From positions 1-64,000 of the forward strand of contig VYZI01000425.1 of assembly GCA_013397695.1 (NCBI GenBank): a DNA stretch of 64,000 bases, given 5' to 3'. Position 1 is the stretch's first letter; every line of letters starts with the position of its first letter. Below, piece after piece: positions 37,407 to 50,400 of the stretch. Both the position numbers and the translations under genes were made by a program. The DNA comes from Centropus unirufus (taxonomy: Eukaryota; Chordata; Aves; Cuculiformes; Centropidae). The notes below the pieces were generated by a model. The model ran no database searches. It had not been told where the DNA came from and worked only from the letters and a program-made list of their open reading frames with translations.

Positions 37407-40400
37407 TTAAGAAAGGGAAAATTTTATGTTTATTAAAAAAATAATTTTTTTATAAAAAAAATAATTTTGATTGAAAATACTGTCATATCAGGCACACAGT
37501 AAACAGAAGTTGTTCATACAATTAGCAACATGGAAGCAGCATGTGTTAGCTTATTCGAAAGACACCCACGCGTGCAAATTATATTATTTTGCAGTGAGTG
37601 GCAAAGAGCAAAACTATGTTTTCAACATTGAATTTTCATCAGAATGTGATTTTTGACAGATAAAATACTAGTAATTTTTTAAGCACGTAGAGAAGGCTTC
37701 TGGATACATAATTTGAAATAGTTGTAAGAGCAGGATATTTGTACTCATGAAATAAAATAAACTGTAAGCAGTTTTCACAGGAGTCCTCCTTTTAGCATCT
37801 ATATAAAGGTGACAATCTCCTCTCACTTATATTATAAAGATAAAGCATCTTACCCTTGTTTTAGCATGGGCTCAGCTTTTGGATCTAAAAGTAAAGGCAA
37901 ACGGGAGGAAGTGACACAGAAACAGACAGAGTATGGGAATCTCTGCATTAAACACTTCATCAAGTTTCGTTCATCTCAGACTTAACAACATAATGCAGGC
38001 AATGCAGCAAAACCCAAGTCCGACTCTTCCTCAATATACCCCTGGAATGACTCCCAAAACACTGCTATTTTGTTTACTACAGCTTGCGTCTGTAGATGTC
38101 TCCAAAGAAACCACTACTTGGGGCTCTTCAAATGCACGGGATTACATAAAATTATGAAGTTAGCTAAAAATAATTGCTGTGCAGATATACTGATCAGTGA
38201 GCAAGGGCTTGTCCTTTTCGAGCAAAACCAGAATCTCTATCACCTTGTAACAGGAAGCGCATGTTCCTCGGGGAAGCGCTGACAGGGAGATGACAGCCCT
38301 GGTAGCCCCTCGTGCCAATCGTGCCCCAGAGGGCTGCCACAAGGTGGTGAATCCCACGTGTGCCAGCAGGACTGATCCAAACTCACAACAGGGTAAAGGA
38401 GAAGAGATTTGGATTCAAATCTAACAACAACCAGAGCGCTTTTTTCAAACCAAGCTACTCTGGCTCAGTTTAGTTATCAGTGCACTGAACCTTGCTCATT
38501 TTGGAATTCTTTCGGCACAGACCTCTAAAGTCCTGTATGCACAAGCAAACCCGTTCAGGCAAAGGCTGAAAAAAATCTGCAGATTTCTCTTTTGTCGGGG
38601 TTTCTTTCCAAGCATTTAAGTGACTTGAAATGCTGATGAGAACATTTTCCATTGCATTATTATTCATGTTCTCCCAGTCACGGATATGCATTGCTGTTCC
38701 GCTTGGGGCTTTTTTTTCCTTGTTGCTGTTTCATACAGGCTTGATATGTGAGGGTGAAAAACTAATTAGGAACCATCTCTCCCTTCTAAGAAAAAATGAT
38801 GGATATTATTAGGCCCTGTTGACTCTGCTGCACATGCTGTCTGCACGCTTTATGGTTTTCACAAAGACACAGTTGCTTGCTGACCTAGGATCCTGTCAGC
38901 ACTTACGATGACAGAGTATTTAAAGATAATGACTACGTGGGACCCTTGAACTAAATGTTCTGTTTTTAAAAAGTGAAAGAAAAACAAAGATAAGCAATGT
39001 GTTACCATAAATGAATTTGAAAGAACTAGGAAAGTATTTACTGATCCAGCCAACAGTTATATGCCTGATTAATTTCCAGGAATCTGACAAGCTAAACACA
39101 AGTTTCTAGGTTTGCAGGACCGAAGCCAGGTAGGCAAGTGCCTCCATACAAGCATGCATGTAGGTAATAGGTAACATACAGGCAGGTAGCACACAGTGTG
39201 GCTACAGGTGTTTCAAAACACCTGCCTGCATCGCAAGCCTTGCAGTGGAAGGCAAAAGGGCAGGGCAGCTTCTCCACTGCAAGACAGACTCTAGTGAACT
39301 AGATGTGAGGTGCTCAGAGTCACATAAGATGAGCAATTCACAGCCAGCAAGCTACCCCCAGCCTAGTGAGATTATTCGTCTTGCTTGTATTTTGCTCACA
39401 GTGGCCTTTTCCCTGGGAAAAAAAAAAAAAAGAGAGAGGTTTGTTGACTAGAATTATTTTGTTAACAGCCCTCCTAGGGGCCGTGCTCTCACCCGTGTTG
39501 TAAGACCAATGCATGCCTGACACGACAGTCCCAAGAGCTACAATGCTAGGAAAGGTCATAACAATACACAGCTTCCAGCCTCCAATATAATCATTCACCT
39601 CTGCTCTCCTTGTACTCCAGACCGACTCTTGCAAAAGCAAGCCACCAGCATCCTGCCACCAGCAGCAACGCTGGATGGAGTGTCTCAGTGTACATCCTGC
39701 ACAATTCTGGCTCTCTGGACGGTTCTGGATTTACAGCCGGAGGTCCAGGCACATGACAAGAAAGGCTTTCCAGTATTCAGCTTTCTCCAGACAGCAGAAG
39801 AACTTCTAAGAGGCTGTCACAGGAAGAAAAATTGGAAACATTTGATCTCATGAAGCTGAAAGCATCTGAGCACTACAGAGGCGCACCGAGCTCGGTGAGA
39901 TGGTTTCTGTTGAGCTAGATTAGGGGTGTCCAAACCTTCTGCCTGGGCAACTACGCAGTAGTGCATTTTTCTGGTACATCAGCACTCTTGTGCACGCATG
40001 TTTGTGATGCTGCCTTGGCAGCCTGCCGAGAGGAGACACTCCCTCCCCTCCAGGAAACAAACAGATTGTGGTTATCAGTGCCCATCTGGACACTGCCCAG
40101 AGTTTCCTTATTGCTTTCTGCTTTATCCTCTGAGTTTTCTGCTCTGATGAAACGAAATGACACCCCATTGCACCACGTCTGGTTTTGCACTTGCCAGTTC
40201 AAGGGGGAAGCAGCCAGGAGAGATGTCTGGGGCCTCTGTAGTCTACAGTGACCTCAGTTATGGATCAGGACCTCCTTGTGCTGTACTATGTATATAGAAC
40301 AAAAAGAGCCCAAGCAGCAAGGTCAAAAGAGATGCCATAACGCTAGTAGACTTTTTTGGGAGGCTTCTAATAGGCCTTAGGATATGTTCCAACATATAGA

Positions 40401-43340
40401 AGTGTTACAACTTTATTGATCAGCTTTTTTAGCCCAAGCATCTGTAGAAAGATGTGAATAGAAGGTCAAGCAAAGGAAATCAGAACTAAGGCCACGTGAA
40501 CTTGTCGATTGTGTTATTCAGAAGGAACCACAGAGAGCAGGGCCTGACTGGTTCCGGTGATATCACGATAAAAAAAAACCAGGGTAAAAGCTGGCTTTGG
40601 ACACAGTGCCAAAATTAGGTGCATTTGCTTCTGATATTGATATTAAAATCGTATTTTAAATACTATAAAAGAAGAGATATGAGTCAGTGTGCCCTCTGGC
40701 ACTAAACCAGCAGTGCTACCTGCAGATCCAACCTGTATTTGCAACCTGATATTCTGACCTCTGGTAACCTTTACATCTAACAGGTTACTTAGTAGCATTT
40801 CATAAAGCAATTATATGCCAGGCATTAGACCTCTCTTACTTTAATCTACAGAATCACACCACATGCACTTTTCTTTGACGAAGCACTTTTATTATTCTTT
40901 CTGTTACTTGTTGTATTTCACAGAATGATTTTTCACTACACCTCAGATACCCCCAAACTCCACTGGACCATCCCCTGAAAGAGGGGAAGTGTCTGCTAGG
41001 TTAGTTTAGTGAGCAACACGCATTACATAAAGCACAGCTAAAAGGAGAAAGGATCCTGTATCTCAGTATTTGCCCAAGCCCTGCAAAAATGGTAGAAAAA
41101 AGTTAATAATATTAGCTTAATACTTCTTAACACTACTTAATATTTTTTAACATTTAATACCAATTTCAATACTTCTCCCTGCTGATGAACCACCCATTCT
41201 CTGCTTCCTCCTGTTCCTTGTAAAGCAAAAGCAAACGGTTAAATCAGATGTTCTTCATCAAGCAGGCTCCTAAACAAACATGCCAACACCACCAGAGGCC
41301 ACAGAGGCAGGCATGGGGAAATGGCAGCAATACCTCTAACCAGTATTGCCATCAGGGACTCCAGCTTTTGAAATCGTATTCTGGATCCAGATGCAGGCTG
41401 CTGCTGTACTTGGTTACATAAGGGAACTTAATTGTCCTTAAATTACATGAAATTAAAGATGGCAGTTGCACCCTTCACCTTCAAAGAGATTTTAATTCAA
41501 TCCATCCCACTAGCCAGTACATCTGTACATATCCATTCTGGCACATTACTAATGTGTTTAATGGAAATAAACAAAGCCATGTGTTTTATGTTAAAACAAA
41601 GACCATGAGATCTTGGCTACACAGCAATTAATAATTTAAATGGAATTTTATTTCAGCCTGGTATTATGTTGTGGGTCATACACAAAATCACAAGATACTC
41701 CTTCTCTATGTGTCTGAAAGTTCTCCTGTACATTAGATGCTCTATTACTAATTTAAACAGTAATTTATTCAGATACTGTTAAATTGTTTCGGGATGTCTC
41801 TGGTAATGAGAGTAGTGAGATTCTTTTTTCAATCTTTCACTTACAAAGAATTCATCTGAAGTGATTTATTGCTACTATCATTTAATAAACCCTCTATATT
41901 TATGCAGGACAGCTGCACAACTTGGGATAAATAATTACACCTCTGAAAGTAATCTGTAGTTCAAAGATTTGTCACTGAGCACGAAGATGAATATTAGGCA
42001 CTGTGTTAAATGCACAAATAGACCCAGCTGACTTTGCAACATGTGACTAGCACACTACTGCCGAGAAATTTCTTGTAAAGTATAAGGTATGAAGCCAAAA
42101 AGGAAGTGTAATGCAATATGTTCTTTAAAGTTATAATGGAACATATGAGAAAGAAAACACAATGCAATATGACTTACCCTGTAGCTAGTCTAACCAGAAA
42201 AAGTAATTATAGTCAGCTCTCCAGTAATTCTGGGTGGATTATCAAATTTGGAAATAAATTATGTCAAGGATGCACAACAGCTGCCTTGTTTCCAAATAGG
42301 CCAATTAAAACTGACAGGGCTTATGAACTCACCCATAGGACCATGCAGGTTCAGCATTCCTGGTTCCAACCCTGAGCAAGCCCTAGGCAGTTAGGTGGTA
42401 AAGCCCTTGGGCAAATAAGGCCTCCCAGGGAAGGCACGGCACTGAGATGGTCCTGCAGAAGGCACAGACCCCGGCTGCCACCTCATGCTATGGTCCCTTC
42501 TGTCCCATGACCTCAGGCAGCCTGAGGAGGACCATACTAGTCTGTCTGGTTACCAAGGGATATTCTTGACAAGTCTCAAACAGGAACCAAGACTATCACA
42601 TATAAACCCCCAAACTGAAGCCTGAAGATGCACCAATTTTTGTGAAACTGAAGTATTACTGGGAGATTTTACATCACTTTGCCAAGCTATTTATAGAGTA
42701 GACAAATCTCAAGCTTAGAGATCAATCCAAAGTTTCTTATTTCCTTTAAAATTGTTAATTCTCTCAACTATGAGATTCCTGGGCTACCTTCAGGCTTTTG
42801 TTGGAAGGAAGTACTTATCTTAGAAACAGTACAATTTGGTCACAAAATTAATTGCTTTACACTCGACTATTTATTGATTTTTATTTGACACTACTAATTC
42901 TTACCAGTTTTATACGCAGTATGTATCAATTTAATTTTGGCCATTCCAGGGTTTTTGCCTTAAGTTTGCATATTCTAAGCTTAACATGGTCAAGTCATCC
43001 ATAGGTTACAGACTATGCAGGTAGAAATAATTTAATTGCTTACTGGAAGTGTTCTCCAGCTCAGTTCACACTGCAGTGACAGGATTTTTGAACATCCAGG
43101 TGATGGATTCTAGGTAATGTCTGCTGTTCCCCTACTCTTTTTCTGTATGTACAATGCTTCCATTAAATTTGATTTTGAAGAATAGCTATGAGAGCACTTT
43201 TCATCAGCAAGACTTTTTGTAGCAACTGAGTGTTGCAGTCAGTACCTGTACTGAGTAGACTGAAGCTGAAGCTTTTTTAGTCTTCTGCCAGTGTTGTCCA
43301 GTGCAAAGATTATCTCCTGGAGCACACAAGATAAATGTCA
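37407..43340. other. Intergenic sequence, nothing recognised
   Basis: This is AT-rich sequence. A low-complexity A/T tract lies directly after the LTR (about 37433-37470). Scattered short open frames, including roughly 100-codon ones at 39338-39640 and 39961-40251, show no family resemblance. I see no RNA gene. Confidence 0.55.
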
Positions 43341-43349
43341 CACTGCTGC

Positions 43350-43425
43350 TCTTCCAGACAGGCATTTATGGTTGGACTTGATGATCTCAGAGATCTTTTC
43401 CAACCTGGTGATTCTATTTTCCTAT
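43350..43425 (+). mobile_element. CR1 LINE 3'-end fragment
   Basis: The sequence ggttggacttgatgatctca, gagatcttttccaacc and tggtgattctat is the CR1 3' terminus. Upstream sequence is too diverged to assign. It is a short plus-strand relic. Confidence 0.8.
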
Positions 43426-45985
43426 AAAATACTGTACAATGCAAAGCTACTGAGACAGCTCTAAAGAAGCTACCTTGGGTACCACATGTAGTATAGGTAC
43501 TACAGAGCACCCCAGAAGCATGCCAACTGCAGCTGAGCTGTCCAGGCTGCTTCCAGTGCCCTGCCATGGAAACAGGTTCCATGCATGGAAACCCATGAAA
43601 TCCAGAGACAGTGCTGTTTTGTGTCAAAAGCTTATACACCTGTTACCCAAAGTTCCCAAAAGTACCTATTTTTTTTTTAATAATATTGCGACAGTTGTAA
43701 AAAATAATGCATTGAAATATGTGGTGGTAGCACACTGTTATTTTAATTACTTTAGAAACATTATTTGGAGTTGGCAAGATGGAAGAATAATCATAATAAA
43801 ACTAGGTGGGTGGGAAATTAATCACAATTATTAGTAATAGAAGGAAAAGGTAATTTAAAATATTAGTAGGTAAGATTTTTTTTTAATTAAAATTCAAACC
43901 CACCTGGACTGTATTGGGAAAGTTCAATAAAAATATTTTTATGACTATAAATAAGTAATCCACCAAATTTATAGCTGTGTAAAGAATGATGCAAAAACAT
44001 ATCATAGTAAAAGCATCACCCTTCAATAGTTCAACTGATGTGCTTCTTGTTTTATTTAAGTAAAACAAGTAGAACCTGTTCTGCAAATAGCTAGCCTCAA
44101 TTCTGGAATGACAACAAGCTTCCACACTTGAACCTTAGACTAAACAAAGCAATCAAGAGGAACATGATAAGACCTTAAAGGTTACAGCTCTTTCTACAGA
44201 AAAGACAATGTGTAATAAAAATACAAACTATGCCAACGTTTTCTTGGTACAGAAAATAACTTCAACCTTATGGGGAAGAGCTAGTGCTGAACTATTTTGA
44301 GACTAGAGGGGGCCAGAAAAGGGCAGATGTAACAAAAGTATTTGGGAAATACTCAAAAATGCCCTGAAGCTACTTTGATAGATACAGAAAATTTTATAAA
44401 GCATGGACTTTTCTTTTAAAATAAATTTCACATAATGTTTTCAAAGTCACTGAAGAAAGAAATAAAAGACTTTAACACGGACTGACAAAATTGGCTCAGA
44501 AGCAGTCACGGATTCTGAAGTCTAATGCCTAAGTAGGGCCTTAATTCATATTCTGTAGGAAAAAAACAAAGCACTCTGACCTCTTTCCACCATTCTAAAA
44601 TTCTCTGAAACAACATTATGATAATTATGTTTTCTCATTACATAAATATATGTTGTCATACTCGGTATGTTTGGTATTAGCTAGGGATTATTACAGCTCA
44701 GGCAGGAAAAGTAGACTGAACGTGAGAACCCTGTTCTTAGTCCAGGGCCTGGAACAAGGAGTCCAGCTTCAGGACCAATGGAGCAGTCGTACCAAGGCAG
44801 GCTTGGCACATTGGGTTAAAGGTCTTATCACGAGCTTCAGAAGCAATACCAATCAAAGTCAGGCCCACAGAAATATATTAGCCAAAATTACAGGGTTCAA
44901 TGATCATTTCTCATTAAAGCAAACAACCATCCAGCTGATCTACAAAACTTTGCTGAGGCCACCTGCTTGTGTACAGTCTTAACCAAAAATATCTGTCTTA
45001 CCAGTCACCTTTCTTGCCATGTTCACTATTGTTTAAGAATGACAGAAGTGGAAAAATCCACTGGGATTTATAGGCAAAGAGCAGGCATTTACCCCAGTGG
45101 CAAAGCAGGCCAATACCAATGCTTGGAGTTCTTCCAGAATTCAAGCTGCATTTTTTAAAATATCATTTTGCTTCTTTAAAAAGAGGGCAGCAATACGGGT
45201 TATCTAAAGACTGTGGAATTTCTTCTATAACAATAACATCTTACCATTTAAAAGCCAATATTTTTGTTTGCATATTCTGCTTAATTAGCAGGATTCTTCC
45301 TAAACTCTTCAGAAATTTATTCTTCTTAAATGGGATTCTGGTTTTAAGTATTTCCATTTTTGTCTCAAACCATAGCAGAACAACAAAAGCTGACAAGCAC
45401 GGAGCAGATCAGTAACTCTGGACATTTAGAGAGACTTCCAAAAGCAGTGGCCACCCTTAAAAAAAATTAACACAAACACTCATGGATCATGTGAGACTTT
45501 GCGTACTTTGAAGGCATTAGTTCTGTTCAAGTAAGCATGTGAATTTACGCAAAGATGATTAAGTAATCCAATTAAGACAGCAGTGAGATGCTAACAAAAA
45601 CACGGCTTTGCACATGAAGGACCAGTAACTTAAAACACACTCCTTCCAGCCCCTCACGTGCAGGGATTTGGCTGGGTAGGGCTGGCCTGCCTGGAGCACT
45701 CTGTGGTCCCACTGCTTCATTTGCAGAGTCATCCATAAACAAGGATGAAGGCAGATGCCACAAATAGGGCTCTTGGTGAGCAGGCCCATCACAGCCAGCA
45801 GCTGCATTGGCCCCAGAAAGTGCCCAAAGCCCTGGGGTACTTTCCTGAGCCACTCCAGCCTCCAGTGCCCACTTGGCCTTGCCAGCAGCCCCCAGCCCTG
45901 CCAACCCCTGTGGAGAGCCAGGACACCAAGGGGCACAGCACATGGCTCACCCACAGCCACGGGCCCTCAAGCCCCACAAGCCTAG
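43426..45985. other. Intergenic sequence, nothing recognised
   Basis: This is mostly AT-rich, becoming GC-rich from about 45640 as it approaches the APPL2 upstream repeats. Overlapping open frames on both strands at 45559-45985 reflect this rise in GC and show no known domain. Confidence 0.55.
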
Positions 45986-46605
45986 GCTGGAGGATGCCAT
46001 CTTCCCCTCATTTCCCTCATATCCTCCTACACCGGGAGATCTCCTTCACGGAAGGGGTATTCCACTGCCAGTGCCACATCTTCCTTCCCACCACCCTACT
46101 GTCCAGTGGTCCAAGCCAAGGGCAGTGCTGCGTGAGGCCATTCCAGTCCCTGATGCACCCTCCTTCCTACCATGCTACTGTCCAGGCTATGGAGCCAAGA
46201 GAAATGCTGAAGGATGCCACTCCAGTTTCTGATGTACCCCCCTTCCTGCCACCCTTCGGTGGAGGGGATGGAGCCAAGAATGGATCTATGGAAGGCTATT
46301 CCCCACTCATGCATCCCCCTTCCCACCACACTGCTGTCCAGGGGAAAGAGCCAAGAGTGGGCATACAGGATGCCATTCCAGCCCCTGATGCATCCTCCCT
46401 GCCACCCTTCTGTCCAGAGGATGGACACAAAAGTGGGGTTATGGGATGCTCTTCTATCCCTTGATGCAGTCCCCTTTCAAGCCATCCTACTGTGCAGGGG
46501 ATTAAACCAAAAGCAGGGGATGCCAAAGGTCATTCCAGCCCCTGCTCTATGCCCCTTCCCACCAGCCTACTGTGGGAGGCCATTCCATCCCTTGCTGCCA
46601 AGAGC
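45986..46605. repeat. Degenerate ~78-bp tandem array upstream of APPL2
   Basis: A motif of the form 'ttccagcccctgatgcaccc' recurs near 46141, 46219, 46299, 46376, 46451 and 46532, with spacings of about 75-81 bp and truncated versions at both ends. Each unit continues with 'ccttcc..ccac', 'ctactgtccag', a 'ggagccaagag' segment and 'ggatgcca'. About seven or eight diverged copies remain. Because the period is close to a multiple of three, long plus-strand frames stay open across it (45745-46464 and 46214-47134) and encode a wandering peptide repeat (LMHPPSxH, EPRxxxxDA). The frame changes from copy to copy and the second frame runs into the adjacent CR1, so I do not call a gene. Confidence 0.85.
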
Positions 46606-46682
46606 CCAGGTGAGCAGGACCCTTCCATCTGGGAATTCCATCCCCACAGGCAGCCGCAGCGCCAGCTCAGCCCAAGAAGCAA

Positions 46683-47080
46683 CTCACAGAATGTTTTGGG
46701 TTGGAGGAGACCTTAAAGTTCATCCAGTTCCGCACTGGAACTGGAAGAGAAGAGACACCTCCCACCCGATCAGGCTGCTCAGAGTCCCATGCAACCTGGC
46801 CTTGAATACTTCCAGGGATGAGACATCCACAACTTCCCTGGACAACCTGTGCCAGTGCCTCACCACTGTTATCGTGAATAATTTCTTCCTAATGTCTAAT
46901 CTAAATCTTCCCACCTTTAAATTTATAGCCATTCCCCTGGTCCTATCACTCCATGCCCTTGTAAAAAGTCCCTCCCCAGCTTTCCTGCAGCTCCTTCAGG
47001 TACTGGGAGGCTGCTCTAAGGTCTCCCCGGAGCCTTCTCCTCCCAGGCTGCACAGCCCCAGCCCTATCCCAGCCGCTCCA
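46683..47080 (-). mobile_element. CR1 LINE, 3' fragment, minus strand, next to APPL2 exon 1
   Basis: The plus strand reads tcacagaatgttttgggttg, ggaggagaccttaaag and ttcatccagttccgc, then the reversed CR1 C-terminal coding region (atttcttcctaatgtctaat, ccctggtcctatcact and ggaggctgctctaaggtc). It is truncated at its 5' end near 47080. Its edge is only about 150 bp upstream of the APPL2 start codon, so it lies in or against the promoter and possibly the 5' UTR. Confidence 0.92.
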
Positions 47081-47480
47081 GCCCTCAATGGCAGCAGCAG
47101 CTCCCCCTCCTCCCGCTGCTGGTCCCGTCCGTGACTCGCTTCCTCCGGCTGACGGGAACTGGGAGGAGTGAGCATCCCCGCGGGGAGGGACCCGCCGCCG
47201 GGTGCCGCCAGCCCTGGTCGCCCCGCCGACATGCCCGCCGTGGACAAGCTCCTCCTGGAGGAGGCTTTGCAGGACAGCCCGCAGGTAGCGGGGCGGGATG
47301 CGGGGGGACGCTTCGGGAGGGATGGGAAGCAGCCGTCCCGCAGCGGGGAGAAGGGATGTCGGCATGGGGTGCGGGATTGGGAGGGGTTGGATGCCTCTGG
47401 AGGACCGGGAAGCAGCTATCCCGCGGCGGGGAGAGGAATGTCGGCACGGGGTGAGGGATTGGGAGGGGTTGGACGCTTCG
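47080..47480. promoter_or_regulatory. CpG-rich APPL2 promoter and first-exon region
   Basis: GC content and CpG density rise abruptly after the CR1 edge and remain high through exon 1 into the intron-1 tandem array. A GC-box-like ggggcggga lies at about 47290. There is no obvious TATA box in the 150 bp before the start codon. The unique promoter segment between the CR1 and the start codon is unusually short, so core promoter elements must be within it or inside CR1-derived sequence. The transcription start cannot be assigned. Confidence 0.7.
47231..47284 (+). CDS. APPL2: APPL2 coding exon 1 (MPAVDKLLLEEALQDSPQ)
   Basis: ATG at 47231 is preceded by GCCCCGCCGAC, an acceptable start context. 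It is followed by 18 codons ending CCG CAG, then donor GTAGCGG. The peptide is the conserved N terminus of APPL2, which fixes the start. The intron is phase 0. A GC-rich tandem array begins within a few bases of the donor. Confidence 0.96.
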
Positions 47481-50400
47481 GGAGGGATGGGAAGCAGCCG
47501 TCCCGCGGCGGGGAGGGGGATGTCGGCACGGGGTGCAGGACTGGGAGGGATTGGATGCCTCTGGAAGACCGGGAAGCAGCTATCCCACGGCGGGGAGAGG
47601 GATGTCGGCACGGGGTGCTGGATTGGGAGGGATTGGATGCCTCTGGAAGACTGGGAAGCAGCTATCCCGCGGCGGAGAGAGGGATGTCGGCACGGTGTGC
47701 GGGACTGGGAGGGGTTGGATGCCTCTGGAGGACCTGGGAGCGGAGTGTCAGCACGAGGTGCGGGAAGGCAGGGCGGCGGGGAAGCAGCAGCACGGGTGGA
47801 AAAGTGGGTCAGGGTGACTTCGTCGTCAGGGAGAGGGGATGTTGTGAAGCAGGGAACCCGGCTGACGTCGGGGGAAGGCTTTGGCGTCCTACCTGGTATC
47901 CATCAGGGAGAAACAGGCTGTGCCTGCTGCTGGGGGCTCTGGAGAAGGTCTGGCAGGGTGTGAGGACGCTGGGGCACAGCATCCCGTCCCCTCATCGCCC
48001 TGAAAGCAACTCCCCCTGGGCTTTCTCTTCACGCTGTCCCATCTGGCTGTAAGGGTCGCCCAGAGGAGGTGTGGGGTGTTGGGGAAGGATAGGTGGGCAT
48101 GGCATGGCTTCCTCCGAGGTCCCTGAGGAGGAGATTTCTGCAACGAGTCACCTGGACTGGGTGACAAAATCGGGCTGAAGGAATGTCACCACCAGCTTCT
48201 CCCTGTTCCAAGGTGCTGGTTCAGGTACAGGGGCTTCCTGTGAGAATAGATGAGGGGAGCTGGGTCGCACCGAAGATGCTCTTCATGGGTGTCTGAGAAA
48301 CAAGGACAGATGGGTGCTGCCCTTTCCTCTCCAACCCCTGCAGACAGGGGAGAACAGTTCTCCCCTCTCCCCCCTTGCTGCACCCTCCTGCCCCATCGCT
48401 GGGAGCTGCAGAGCTGACCCCTGAGGACCATGCAAACCCTACAGTGAAGAACACACCGTGTTCTGATGTTTTGGGAACAGGGAAGTTTGGGTGGAAAGGA
48501 GAAGTAAGGGGAGGGGGAATGAGTGGAAATTTCACAGCAAGGTGAGGAAGATGGACTCGAGAACTAAGTATCATGTAGATTGAGATATGAAAGTAATTGG
48601 TGAAGCAGGGAAAGAAGGGAGGGCAGGGTGGATCAGCATGGATCCTGTTCTCAAGAAGCCCTGTGTTGTAATCCTAACTCATCTGCTAATGGATCAGGAG
48701 GAGGAATGAATAGGTAAGCAGTGGAGCAGATTGCTGAAAGGTGTTGCCGAGTCTGTCATGAGGCATTTTGAAGGAGAGGTTGGACATGCACCTGTCAGGA
48801 CTTAAGGAGTCTTGGGGCTTATCTTGATCACTTCTTATCCTGTTTTTCTGTGATTCCATCCTAGCAGGAATGATTTTCATCTGTTTGATATAGTGCATGT
48901 GGAATCTCCAAACTTGGAGGTTTTTTAAGACTCAACTGGAAGGAGTGTCGAGTAGCCTGGTATAATGTCAGTCCACCCTGCTTTGGGCAGGGTTGTGGAC
49001 GAGGTGACCTGCAGAGTTCCCTGCCAGCCTGGATTTTTCTGTGTTCCACGCTTTACAGAAATGTGCTAGATTTATTATGAGCAGTTATTAACATTTTTAG
49101 TATTAATCTCCCCAGTGCATTCTGGACCTGAAGAACTTGACACGTGAGATAAGTGAACTCATTTAGCTCTTCAGTCAACACTTCCTTCAATGATTAAAAA
49201 TGTAACACTGACTGAAAGTGGCTGAAGAATGCACTAAATTGAATTTGGAGGTCCTCATCTTTCTTCCGGCCTGAAATGAGGGCTGTTGACATCTCCTTTG
49301 CAAATACTAGAAAAGCCAGGCTGTGCATAAACCCGAGTGTCTACAGGTTGTTTTGGCTTGATTTAGTTATTACTATTTGCTCAGGCCCTATAGGTTTGGA
49401 AGGGAGGGCATTGTGTAATTTTTTTCATGGCCTAAAGTCTTTTTTATGTGAGGAAACACATTTTTTCCAGTCTTTTACATTTTTATTATTTTTTCTTGGG
49501 GAGAGCATTAGATTCACAGTGCAACAGGGTACCTCTATTTGCTGAGTACTACAAACTCGGAGCAACAAGGCAGTCTCAGTCCCATGGAGCTTACAATATG
49601 ACAGCTTATGTTATCATTTACTCCTGTGGAAATTCACCTGAATCTCCTCTGCCCTGTCCCAGTCACTTACAGCAATGCCAAGAGATGGTAAAAGGAGGAT
49701 ATAACCTCACTTTGTATAAGCTTTATGAGGTATGTTGATTACTGCAAGACAGAACAGAATTAGGCCATAGTTATTTCTTCATCAGTTCCCTGAAACTTGA
49801 ATTATCTCTGCAACAATGTATGTAGTACATCTGTCTTGATTTGTCTCCAAGCACTGGATGAAAAAGGCCGTAAGAGATGTCTTAATTTTGAAGTGTTTGG
49901 CCACCAAATAAGTGAAATTTAGACAAACACTCGTGTTAAAACCAAGGGAAACACTTACATGAAAGTAGACATTTTTTTCCTGTGTTCCAAGAAGCCAAGA
50001 TAATCGTGCTATTAATGAGGCTTCCTAAATGTTAGCTCAATATTTGGATTACTGGTTTATTTCAGCAGCATTAGCTGCTATGCCAAAATTTGTCCAAACA
50101 GCAACAAAAAAGACATACACATGCTGGTATTTTGTTGCAGTGATTTAAAGTGGTGTTCTTAAATATAAACTTTTCCAGGAATAACTTCCAAATTGATGGA
50201 ATCATTATTGTTTTTATCATTTTTAACAATGTGCTAGCAACTGAGGCCAAGACTTTCAGAAATTATTTCCCAGAGCTGTTCTACCTCAACCCGCATATAG
50301 ACATCTGAAAATCTGAACCTGCAAAAATTCAGTAAGTTCTAGGAATCTGGCTGACGTTCCTGTTTCTGGAATCCTTTTGGAGGATACAGAAGCATATGAT

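Noticed and set aside
39921..39960. A 'ggggtgtccaaacc' segment recalling some dispersed repeats
   Set aside because: It is too short and isolated to assign to any element in a bird genome.
46214..47134. Plus-strand frame of 306 codons
   Set aside because: It spans the degenerate array and then an antisense CR1. No real protein would be expected to read through both.
47168..48052. Plus-strand frame of 294 codons overlapping APPL2 exon 1
   Set aside because: It is in a different reading context from APPL2, runs across the 82-bp array in all three registers, and its apparent repeats are produced by the minisatellite.
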